DNA of 64,000 nt from Adineta steineri (lineage: Eukaryota > Rotifera > Eurotatoria > Adinetida > Adinetidae), in the NCBI GenBank assembly GCA_905250115.1, contig CAJNOI010000209.1, positions 70,102 to 134,101 of the forward strand, given 5' to 3'. Every line of letters starts with the position of its first letter. The stretch's first letter is position 1. The translations under genes and the position numbers were made by a program. Under the pieces are notes generated by a model. It saw nothing but the letters and a program-made list of their open reading frames with translations, ran no database searches and was not told the origin of the DNA. Shown in pieces: positions 1 through 11,166 of the stretch.

Positions 1-1320
1 TATACCTTTTAAAAGAAAACTACAAAAATATTAACGAATACTTGTCATTTGTTAAATATAAATATATTACTTAATCTATATGATAAAACTTTATCGTAAT
101 GATTAAAAGAAGTTCAATTAAAATATATTTAATTTATCAGTAGTGCCAAATTCGAAAGTTAAATTCAACTATTCACCCAAACTTTAGTAAGATCCACCCA
201 CAATCCATATCCTGAATAGTTAAATGCTTGTATTCAAGTTTCAAGTATTACATATATATGTGTATTCTTAAATATTGGTGTATTATAGAAATTAGAAAAT
301 ATCTAAAAAGATGCTGAAGATATATTGAATTAATATTTTTTTATTTGTTAGTTTTAATAGAAATTAATTTGATCAATCAACTAAATTCTTTTATAGATAA
401 TTTTGGCTAAAAATATCAGATCGAAATAAAAAATAAACAATTCTTAAATAAAAGAATGATTGATTGCATTGAATAAATATATCAAATTTTTAAATTTTAA
501 AAATGTTATTAATATTATCTATTTTATTTCTGATATCTCAATTTGTCTTATCGAAAAATCTATTTGCAGTTTCAAATAAATTTTTCTTTGTTTTCATATA
601 AGTTCTTTTATTGATTTCAGCATGACTTCTATAATATCTTCTATCAGTTATAAATTCTTTTAATTATATTATTATGAAACTACTGAGAAAACAGAAGAGG
701 TGGATGTAGCTGCCGATAAAGAAAAGATGAATATAAATTCACACCTACAAGATTCTTTAGCAGATAATGTATTGTTATTAGAATCTGAAGAAAAAAAAAG
801 ATGTTTGTTTATCAGAAATAATCATTTATCTTAGAGTTGTATATGTTACACTCAAACTTTGAAAGAAGATTTCTCCTATTTTTCTTCGACAAAATATTAG
901 AAGAAAGAAAAGACGTGTCACCAACTTAGTTTTTCTAATATAATCATGGAGATTCTGTTTTCTATTGAGAATAACTTAACTTTTTGTTGTCAAAATTGTT
1001 TTATTCATATACAATTCTCTTTTTTTGAAACAACGTAGTTTATATTATTATAATTACAATAGAGTCTACATGATTTTACAAGCTCTCTGTTTCTTGTTCT
1101 GTTTACATAAAACATCATAGCAACATACAATAAAATGAAAGAAGAATAAGGAAAACATTTACTGGAGGAATTATTTTTCATTAAGAAAAAAAGTACATTA
1201 GAATATGTTGTTATGATAAATCAATATTTAACTAACTTTGGACTCCTAAAAGTACTGTTTGTTTTAATTTATCTAATTAATAGCGTGTTAACACTATGCT
1301 ACACAAATATATATCTTGAG
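1..1320. other. AT-rich stretch without a supported gene
   Basis: No protein family is recognisable on either strand. A short frame open on the + strand from about 655 to 836 (contains AADKEKMNINSHL, ends in TAG) looks mildly coding in composition but has no start codon and no convincing splice acceptor, so it is not called. The missing C-terminal part of the CYB5D1-like gene would be expected here or in the gap at 1321-1420, but I could not find it. Confidence 0.5.
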
Positions 1321-1420
1321 NNNNNNNNNNNNNNNNNNNNNNNNNNNNNNNNNNNNNNNNNNNNNNNNNNNNNNNNNNNNNNNNNNNNNNNNNNNNNNNN
1401 NNNNNNNNNNNNNNNNNNNN
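1321..1420. other. Assembly gap (100 N)
   Basis: Exactly 100 N bases, the usual placeholder for a scaffold join of unknown size. It cuts the CYB5D1-like gene on its 3' side. Confidence 0.99.
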
Positions 1421-1704
1421 TGTGAAATATCCAAACCAGCTACATCAATAATTGGTTTGAGAAGAACATCACCTATAAATAAATTACCGATGAAATATCT
1501 TTATCATATAGATTAGATACCCTAGGACGAACCACTATGTTCTTCGACAAGTTTTGACAAATCATAGACATGACCAAGAAATGATACCCAAATATCCGAT
1601 GCTGTATTATGTGATTGAACTTCATTGGAAGTGAAGAAACGTGGACGTGCTACTTTCATATTCTTCATTTTTACGTAGTTACTTAACAATGTCAATAAAT
1701 TCAA
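1421..1704 (-). CDS. CYB5D1: Cytochrome b5 domain-containing protein 1-like (partial, cut by gap)
   Basis: Seen: exon 1 (1533-1704) encodes a cytochrome-b5-type start with PRFFTSNEVQSHNT, DIWVSFLGHVYDL and EEHSG. A 60-bp GT-AG intron (1473-1532) joins it in frame to exon 2 (1421-1472), which reads DVLLKPIIDVAGLDIS before running into the gap. Order and wording match CYB5D1 closely. Known: CYB5D1 is a cilium-associated heme-binding-like protein needed for ciliary beating in vertebrates. Start choice is uncertain; in-frame ATGs lie at 1704, 1668 and 1659, and the family N-terminus is compatible with the last two. Roughly three quarters of the protein is missing. The gene may be intact beyond the gap, so I treat it as partial rather than broken. 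Confidence 0.85.
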
Positions 1705-2482
1705 TATTAACGTTTGTTTTGTATTGATACCATTTTTAATAAGTCAAGCTTTATGTTGTCTAGCAACATTTTAAAATTATCTAAAATCAATGATCGAATA
1801 GTTTTATATTCTATACATTTCTTTTGAAATGAAGATTGAAAGAAGTTTATACTTTTAAAACATTCTTTAATGTATTAGAATAGATGTCGTTAGATAATAC
1901 AAGTTCTTCAAATAACTTTTCCTTGAGTATACTAATACAATTTAAGTCATCACATGTCTTATTAAAACGATGTATTCTATTTCGACATTTATACAGAAAT
2001 GAACATCGATAATTCTTTTCTAATAAGCTACATAAGTCATCGTATAATCTCATATTAATTGATTAAAGACACCAGCATCTAGTTACATACTAATTATCTC
2101 GAGAAAAATCGAGCGAACACCAGTACCGTCTATAATGCTCAATGTCATTTTACATTAAAAAGAAAAAATGCAATGAATTTCTAATAATATAAATTTTCAT
2201 TGATCGACATGTTATAACGTAAAATAAACTATTATCTACACGATCCATAATCTTATGTGTTTATATCATATAAGTAGATATATATATGTATCTATGCATA
2301 AATCATCTCGTTCCTTTCCATGCCATTGAAAAAAAACCCATATTCTTCTTTCTTTCTAACCGTAGAAATTATATTATATTCTTTTCTCTTTTCTTTTCTT
2401 ATACATTTGATCAGATTTTAATTCGATCGAAATTTTAAAACTTGACATTTTTAGTACATTTAAGATCAATATATAATTTCGA
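1705..2482. other. Intergenic between CYB5D1-like (-) and hnRNP K-like (+)
   Basis: This lies between two divergent genes and should hold both promoters. A 68-codon open frame on the minus strand (1847-2053, four Cys, no recognisable domain) is probably chance. A pyrimidine-rich run (TTCTTTTCTCTTTTCTTTTC, about 2379-2399) precedes the hnRNP K-like start. Confidence 0.5.
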
Positions 2483-3820
2483 ATGAAAAATCAAATACTT
2501 GAACTTCGTACAACTTTAAATTCACTTTCTCAACCACTTGATGAACAATATATTCAATTAAAAAATGATCTAGATAAATGGCATTCAAATATGTTTCAAC
2601 GTATTCAAGATATGTATTTAAATACATTAATTGAATTAGATACATCCTATGAACGATTAGATACATTTCGACAAACACTCTATGTTTTACTTGATGATGA
2701 ACGATTAACAGGTTTTAAAAATTTACTCTTATATATATATTTTTAATTTTATTATTTAGTTCCTATGACATCATCTGATATAAATAATTATTCATCACGA
2801 TTATCTTGGCTTGAAAATGAAATTGATTCTATATCAAATTTATTTTTTCATATTAATTGTCAACAAGTTAAATTAAATCATCGACCATATCTTATTCATT
2901 CAAATTCATCAACAATAATACCATGTCGAATATTAATTAAACGTGAATATATTAATCAATTACCTGATTCAATTAATAATACACTATATACATTATTAAC
3001 TCATCCATCATCACCAGAAGCTATACTTATAACAACGAATGTTCAACAATTAACAATAATTATTGAACAAATCTTATCTCAAACAAATGAATTACGTATA
3101 TTAATTCATGAATGTTATGCACCGTTTATTATTGGACAATTAGGTAGTCGAGCTAAAATGCTTAAAGATAAATATGGATTAACTAATGTTAAAGTTTATC
3201 CAACATGTGCACCATTATCAACTGAACGTATACTTTTATTAACAGGAACAAAATCTGAACAAATTATTGAATGTTTAACTGAAATTTATTTAAATATGTG
3301 TCAAACTCCATTAATTGATCATAATCAACAAGCAACATTTCTTTATTCACCTGAATTTTATGATGTTACATTAGCTGATGATTATGGAGGATATGTTGAT
3401 CGGCAATTACAATTATCTATACAACGATCAATATTACCAACAACAGCAAATATGAATAATTTAAATGATGAAGAAGATATAAGTGGTTATGAAGATGAAG
3501 ATGTTGAAGATTTTGATAATGAAACAAATAATTATCAATCAGAAACAGCAGTTGAACCATTACGTGAAAGACATTGGACATTGTCTGATGCACAAGCAGG
3601 AGCTTTATTTGGACCTAATTCATCACGTTTACATCAAATTCGAAGTGAATCAAATGCTTGGATTGTTATCTATGAAGCTGAAGGAAAAAGTACAAGAAGA
3701 CCAATGTCTATTCGAGGAACAAAAGCAGAAATAGAACATGCAACTAAATTAATTTTAGAAACTATCAAACGTCATGATAGAAAATTACCATTACGACATA
3801 ATCATAAACGTGGAAAATAA
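2483..3820 (+). CDS. hnRNP K-like KH-domain RNA-binding protein with degenerate KH1 and KH3
   Basis: Two exons, 2483-2711 and 2760-3820, joined by a 48-bp GT-AG intron. The first 110 or so residues are helical and coiled-coil-like, and are not part of canonical hnRNP K. A KH1-like segment follows (begins CRILIKREYI) but the GXXG loop is deleted. KH2 is good: LRILIHECYAPFIIGQLG keeps GXXG as GQLG, followed by the family-typical ST(E/D)R strand. A linker SPEFYDVTLADDYGG matches the hnRNP K region after KH2. An acidic stretch (NDEEDISGYEDEDVEDFD) precedes KH3, where the GXXG position reads GPNS. The C-terminus is basic (RHNHKRGK). Known: hnRNP K binds poly-C RNA and ssDNA and acts in transcription and mRNA handling. 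Inference: nucleic-acid contact may rest mainly on KH2. Neighbour FHAD1 converges from the other side. It is probably a divergent lineage-specific paralogue rather than the only hnRNP K. Confidence 0.8.
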
Positions 3821-4554
3821 TTAGGGTAAGTCTTAAATAGATATATCAGAATATCGTTTGTAATGTTAAAGTCTTACATGAATGCTTCCGATGGGGTTTG
3901 CCACTTCTTATTGAGCAAGAAAATAATAATTGACAGCTGTATAGATCTTTCTAACTGATTCATCAAATTCTTCCAATTTTTTACTTTTGATTCGGTTAAA
4001 ATGTTTTCTATGCCTCAATTCTTTGAATAGAATAAAGTTATTATTCGAGATTTACCATCATACCTCTCTTGGTCGTGATACTAATTTATTGATTTTCAGA
4101 AGTGCACTAGAACCCGCCAGATCAAGAGCTATAGAAGCATATCAATGTTCTATTCCTAACTACCACCAGTAAGATATCGTACACATAGCTAACCACCCAA
4201 CTTTTTAACAAAATCCTATGAAAAGTTATTCGAAAAATATTCATGATCATTTAACTCTAAAATGTACTATAAACATATATTTTTGTTTCTTTCATTTTAG
4301 ATGAACAGATGTCATATTTAACATCGATTTAGTTTACTTTTTATGTGTTGTTTGCTTTCGTTTTCTTTTCTTTTTTTTTCTGTATATAAATTCACATATA
4401 TTCATTAACATTTTATTCTATTTGGATATTTTTCTTGTCCTAAAGCTCATACACAATGAGTTTATTCAACATGATTAAAAAGCGAGTTTCATTTTTTATT
4501 TATTTATTGCCTCTACAAGACGCATACACTCAATGAGAAATAAAAATATATAAA
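3821..4554. other. Convergent 3' spacer with a repeat-like segment
   Basis: Between the stops of two convergent genes. Around 4088-4170 a segment containing CGCCAGATCAAGA resembles the core of the fold-back element near 12000, suggesting a remnant of a dispersed repeat. An open frame at 3987-4172 overlaps this segment and is not considered a gene. Confidence 0.5.
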
Positions 4555-7500
4555 TTATTTGATTGTACCATTTGATATATCCTAGAAGATCGAGAACAAT
4601 TTTATTATTTAAACAAGTAAATATTCATAATTACCATCGATTGTAATTCAAGTACTTTAACTTTATGTGATTGTTCAGATAATGTATCTAAAGCTTCGTG
4701 TAATTCCTAGAAGAAAATTATTTAGAAAAAAACAAACTTTAGAAATTTTTTGTTAAAACGAACTTGTTTTAATGTTTTAATTTCGTAATTTTTTCGATTA
4801 ATTTTTTCATTCATATCTCGTTTTACTGTATGAATTTTACCATTTATATCTGGTGGACAATGATGATGAAGTGTCGTTGCTGAACCACCATTCCGACGAA
4901 TTAATTCATTTGGTTGTACTTGATCAATATTCTTAATTGAATAAAATTTAATTATATGATAAATAAAATTGATGTTCTTTTGTCTAAATACATACTCGAC
5001 CGAGTTTAATTGATGAATTAACTCGTTTTTCTTGATTTAAAGTATCTTGAGTTTCTCTTAAACTATTTCGAAGAAATAAAGTTTCATCATCTTTTATTTG
5101 TTTATCGGTCTAGATACAATTAAGAATTTAGAGGTAATAAATTCTTAGAAAAATTTACTTGAAGATCTTGTACAAGTATATTTTTTTCACGTAGTATTAT
5201 TTCTGCTTGACGTAATTTACCTAAATCTCTTTCATAATCTTTCAATAAATCTTCTTTACGTGTTAAGCGGTCATGTAACACCTAAAATTAACAAAAAATA
5301 ATTAATTTTATTATTAAAAACACAAAATTAACCTCAAGTTTTTGTAATAAAATATCAATAATGCGTTGCCGTTGTTGTATAGCTAGATAACGTTCATTGG
5401 CTGGCACAGTAGATAGAGGAGATGTATTTAAGAGTGTATCATCATCAATATCAAGTAATCGAACTAATTTTCGTGTAAAAGTATTATACTAAAAAGAAAG
5501 AAAGAATTTAAAATTATATAAAAATTATAAATTGAGGATGTGACGGTATCTTCTTTTCACGTTATCATTTATCATGAATTATATAGATTTTTGTTTTGCA
5601 TTATTTTAGAGATGTTAATCTATATAAAGATTTTGCTCTTCATCGGTAAAGGTGGAAAGGTGAATATCTTTAATCAAGATAAATGAAATGAAGAGCTCAT
5701 GTCTGTTATAAATCAATAGTTCGTATTGATTATTCAAAGCTCTTGAACAGTCACAATAAGATACATAGAAATATGTATCACTGAACAATTTATTTGTAGA
5801 CATCTAAGAATGTTCAAGACCATTTATTATATGAAGTGTTTATCATAATTGATTCTGTTTCCCTTGGCTAACATATCGATTTATTTACTTAAAACACTCC
5901 TGATGACGTACAAGGTTATGAACAGATTTTGAAATTTATCAATTAGAGACAAAGAGTTACAGGAAACTACAGTCAACTCAAATCTTCTTATTTTCATTAA
6001 GCTTTAAGCATCAAGTTAAAAGTGAGTTCATCTACCTGAATTAGTATCGATTCGATACTAGTGTTTATTAGAGTGAATTACGTTATCGTTATGACTTACT
6101 AATTCATCACATGATTGTAATGTATTCATAGTTTCAGCATGAGCAGTACGTTCTTCAATAATTTTTTGTGCTTCAGGTGACATACCAGATGAAGCAGCTG
6201 CTGTTAATGTTTGTGATGACATAGTTGCTGATTGATGTTGAATAGAATTTGATGCTGGTGCTGTTAAAAATGGTATATCAATTGGTAGAGCTTGTCTTGC
6301 ACGTATTTCTGCTAATTCACGTTTAAGTGAAACAACTTGTTGTAAAGTTTTTTCATAGGATGGATTAGCTGGTCTTAATTGCTCTATGGATTTCATTCTT
6401 GCACGTAATTCATTTAATGCTTGACGTTGTCGTTCAATTGTTTGTTCATGTCGTTCACCTTTACATTGTGCACCAATAGCAACGAATTCATGCGTTACAC
6501 GACCCTGAAAATTTCAATTAAATAAATATTTGATTAATAATTAAGTTTTTTTTACTTCATCATGGTGAGTTCTTTCAACTCGATCAACAATGGAAGTTTT
6601 TTGTTCAAGATTTTGTGTTAAACGATCAATATCATTTTGACGTTGATCTACTAATAGTTGATATTGATTTGCTAAAGTTTTAGATTTTCTATAAAAAGAG
6701 AAAAAAGTTTAATTGTAAAATATAAAATAAAGTCTTACGCAAGATCCGTTTGTAATGATTCGATTTTTGCTGATTGTTTATCAACAACATCACTTAATTT
6801 TGATAATTTAACTCTTGTAGTATTTAATTCTTTAGTTTGATCACGTATTGTTGTATCACTTTTTTCTAAAGCTCGTTTTTGTTTATCAGTTAATTCACCA
6901 TTAACATCAGATAAACGAGCATTGAGACCAGCTAGATCACGTCGTAATGAAATTATGATTTGTTCTTGTTCTTGAATACGTGTTTTATGGGCATATACTT
7001 CATTACTAAATTTAGAACAATTTAAAAATAGAAAACTTTACTCAACAACAAACCTAACATCAGCAACAGACGTAGTCATCAGTACCGGTACTATTTTTTC
7101 AACTGATACTGGAGGTGTTGGTGGTTTACCTAAAAAATTCAGAATGAGCATAGATGAGTATTGAAAAATTTTCTATATAGTGAAATACCTTTCACTTTTT
7201 TATTAACAGCATCTAATTCAGTTTGTAGTTTGAGACGTTTCTCTTGTTCCTCAGTTAAATTCTTTTCAAATTGTACAATTGTTTTTGAAAATTGTTGTAC
7301 CTGACCTCTGTAAACAATAAGTTGTGCACTAGAGAAAGAAAAATATCTAGAAAAAAATTGATTCAATCATTAAATTATTACTTTAATTCATCAATAGTTG
7401 CATTTTTTTCCTTCTCAAGTTGATTGTATTCTTCTTTTTGTCGTTCATGTGTATCTGTTAATCCATATTGTTGTTCTTTCTAAAACAGTAGAAATAAAAT

Positions 7501-10389
7501 TTTCTAATTTAAAAAGATCAATAATAATTAAATCCAACTTCTTCAGTTAATTGACGTTGACATTCATGTAATTGTGTAGTTAATTCGTCAATTTTATTAG
7601 ATGATTCAATTTGAAGTGTATTCCATTGCTAATTAATAATAGATATACATGCATTTTAAATAAAATTTGTCGTTTAAATACCTGAAGGTATTCACTATTT
7701 CGTGAAGTAGCTGTCTCAAGACGATCGGACAATGAACGTATTTGTTCATCATAATCATTTTGTGCTTGAACATTTTCTTCACGAAGACGATTACATTCAT
7801 CATTATAATGTTGTTGCCAAAAAGCACTGAATAACAAAGACAAAAATATTTATGAGATAAGTTTAAGTAAATTTGTTTTTATCTTACTCTTTTTCTGCTG
7901 TAATTTTTTCCATTTCAGAACGAAAACTATCTTCATGAGATGTATGTTCAAGTGAAAGACTTTGTTTTTCACGTTCTAAATCTTCATATTGACGGCGAAT
8001 TAAAGCTAATGTTTCATTCACAGCTATAAAGAAAAAATAAATAAAATTTTTTTTGTTCACAAAACTAATAACTTACGTAATTCTCCTTGTTGATCTTCAC
8101 GTTTAACAACTAAGTTATTGATTTCAGAAATTAATCTTGTATGATAATCAATAATATTAATTGCTGTTTGTTTAAACATTCCAACAAGAGTACCGTCTTG
8201 AGCATTTTCGTTAAGGTCAATCATTTGTTGTCGAATATTCAAAAGAGTTTCTGATGTTGTTTGTTCTTGCATTGTACTTTTCTATAAAAATATAGAGAAT
8301 GTAAGATAAATTTCTTAGTGATATTATTTACAAGCATATCAATAAATTTTGCAAGTGAATTTCTAAGCTCTTCATTTAAATGTGCATGAGTATCACGTTG
8401 TTGTTGAGTTTCAATTCGAGATTGATCTAATTGTTGTTTAAGTTGTTGTATTTGTTCAACTAGATTATGTTGGTCTTCATCATAATCATCATCATCATCA
8501 GTTGAAAAACATTTCCATATATTTGTACAAAATTCATTATGCTAAATTGACAAAAAGAAAGAATTGTAAAAGGATTTTCAAAAGATTTTCTTACTTTTTT
8601 CTCAGAATTTTCAAGATTAGTTTTAAGTGTTGTTTCATTTCTTTGAAGTTCTACAAGTTGTCCACGTGCATCTTCACATTCTTGTTTTAATTTTTGTTCA
8701 TTTTGATTTAATCTTAATAATTGTGTTTCAGTATCTTGTAATTGTGATTTAAGTCGATTAACACTTTCATTTAATTCATTTATTTGTTGTTCAGCAACTT
8801 TCATTTTCTAAATTATAAACAGACAATCATTAAAAAGCAATTAATATAAAGATGAAGAAGATTTACAAGTTCTTTTTCTTTTGTATATCGGTCTTCTTCA
8901 GCACGATTACGATCACGAAGTAGATTCAACTAAATAGAGACATATATTAACATAAGTTTTATAAATGGTGTAGCAACGAAAATTCTACTGATCACAAACA
9001 CAACAATTAGTAATAAAGAAATCAATAAACAAAAAACATTCTTTTTTTCACTCACCTCCTATACATAACAGAAGCGAGTGTAAAAAGAAGGCATGCAGAA
9101 GAACGGCACTATTTAGATTTTAACATATATTTTACCTTAGCTTGCAATGATTGTAATCGAAGATCTTTATCCCGACTATCACTTTTCATTCCTTCAATTT
9201 CTCGTGTTAATTTCGCTACATCTGATTCTTTTAAAAGTAGATCACGTTGAAGATTTGTTATAAGTCCTGATGCTGCTTGTTTTTCTCGTTTAACTTTTTC
9301 TAATTCATTTTTTAATGTTCGAACTTCATTTGTAAATGTTGAACTCACTGGTTCTAAACTACGAAGCTTTAAATAAAGAAGAAGACGAAAAAAATCAATT
9401 TAAAAATAAAATATTATCAAAACAAATTTACTCGATCATTTAATCCACGAATTTCTGCATCACGTCCTTTAACTTCTTTTTCAAGTTGATCAACACGATT
9501 TGTTATTTCCATATTATCATGTGAAGATATATCTAATTCACCAACAAAACTTCCATTGATCATATTTCGACTATTATTTGATGTACTATTTATTGTCCAA
9601 GCATTCGCTATTTTTTATTTATATAATTATATTTTTAAATATTCAATCAATAATTATATTAATACATACTACGAACATGAGAATCACGTGTCATATTTAA
9701 ATCTTGATTGTTAGGATTTGTTAGAATACTAGATGTTCTTTTTGATCCTACACTTGATGGTCGAGTTCTATAGAAGAAGAAAAATTATTCATTGAAGAAA
9801 TAATTCACTTTTCTACCGAAGTGAAAATCCAGGATTTTGTGTAACATCAATTTGTTGTTGTTGATTAGTTATTCCATTTGGTGCTCTTCGTGATGGAATT
9901 GTTTGAGAGATAAGTTGAAGAGAATTTGTTGCTGCTTGTCTTTGATAGATTGATGGCATTGTTGTCTATAGGAATCAAAAATAGGGTTTTTATTTTCGAG
10001 AGTTACTCAAAAAACAAAATACTTCTTGTATTTGTTCAATGCGAAATTCAAGTGGTAAACCATTACAACCAAATCGTATAATATCACCATTAGACAGTCG
10101 AACAGCTGCATTTTGTACACGACAATCATGAACATAAGTACCTGATGATGAGTTTAAATCTTTTAAAATAAAACAACGTTGTTCATCATCATATTCTATT
10201 AATCCATGTTGATTATCAACATTAGGACTCTATGAAGAAACACGAGAAATAATTTTTATAAATATAAAGAAATTGATATATAGGTTATACATTGATACTT
10301 ATGTCACAATTGTCTCGTCCAACTGTTGTTACTTTAGGGCCAAGAGGAAAGGCATAAGCGCCATCTTGACTATATAATAAACCTTTCAT
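4555..10389 (-). CDS. FHAD1: FHAD1-like protein: N-terminal FHA domain and long coiled coil (25 exons)
   Basis: Starts at 10389 (MKGLLYSQDG). Exons (high to low): 10291-10389, 10023-10229, 9817-9965, 9670-9767, 9432-9607, 9136-9366, 8867-8929, 8595-8807, 8332-8541, 8077-8281, 7888-8023, 7682-7826, 7539-7628, 7382-7479, 7189-7328, 7054-7129, 6739-7005, 6556-6688, 6100-6504, 5333-5488, 5159-5281, 4996-5109, 4764-4931, 4635-4706, 4555-4581. The first two exons form an FHA domain: VGRDNCDISI, then NVDNQHGLIEY, LKDLNSSSGTYV and LSNGDIIRFG, i.e. the GR, H, SSxGT and NGD landmarks in order. The order and spacing match FHAD1. The rest is low-complexity Ser/Thr/Gln, then heptad-rich coiled coil. FHA domains bind phosphothreonine peptides; FHAD1's own role is poorly known. 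The intron at 5489-6099 is unusually long (611 bp). The last short exon (DISNGTIK stop) is my choice; read-through past 4635 would end a few codons later. Confidence 0.85.
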
Positions 10390-11166
10390 TTTATTGAAAT
10401 GATCTACTGAAAACTTATATTTTCATGCAAGTTAATTCGAAACAATAGTACCTGCATACGTCTGTGAAGTAGTTTAATCGATTTCTTTTTTTAAAATAGA
10501 TTTATTGCGTAGGTTGCCAAGAATTTTGAAAAGTTTGAACCAAAATTACTTTGATCTGTTTCTTGAATCATAAATTCATTCGAAATTTAATATTTGTTGG
10601 TTGCTAGGTTATATAAAATTTGTTTTTTAAGAAAAAATCATTAAATTATCAATAATTGCATCTAAAAATTCATAGAAATTATTTCCTAAAAAATCTCTTA
10701 AAAATTCTTCATATTCAATAGATGACGCTAAGTAACATTTACAGGAAAAACTATTAACAATTAAAAATAAAAGCAATTTATATATTTACTGAATTTCTTA
10801 TTTATCTTTTTCGTACAATCGTAAGAAAAATATATTGAAAATTATATTGGTCAATACTATTTGTCCACTATTAGACCTAGATACATAAATTCTAATGTAT
10901 ATATTTTTTTTTTCATTCTTTCTTTTTCTTTTACGTTGATATTTTTTTTATACCCTTTGTTTTGTTTATAAAACATACTTAATATATCTTTGAACACGTG
11001 ATTTTTAGGTCAATTCGAGAAGATTTGTTTTCTCTCATGATTGCTTTTTTTGAATTGAAATATTTATGATATGATCAATAAACAACAACGACAAATATTA
11101 ATGGATTCATTTTCATACGATTAATTATTAGTCAATTATTGTCGTTTATAAAAACAAAAAACAAAA
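10390..11166. promoter_or_regulatory. Shared upstream region of FHAD1-like (-) and coiled-coil gene (+)
   Basis: A 777-bp divergent interval. A GTTGCC half site occurs at 10513-10518, about 125 bp upstream of the FHAD1-like start, and GTTGCTAGGTTAT lies near 10597. Both are only partial matches to the RFX X-box of ciliary genes, so no site is claimed. Long T runs near 10900-10960. Confidence 0.4.

Noticed and set aside
5615-5803. 62-codon open frame on the minus strand
   Set aside because: Lies inside the 611-bp FHAD1-like intron, has no recognisable domain and would not connect in frame with the flanking exons.
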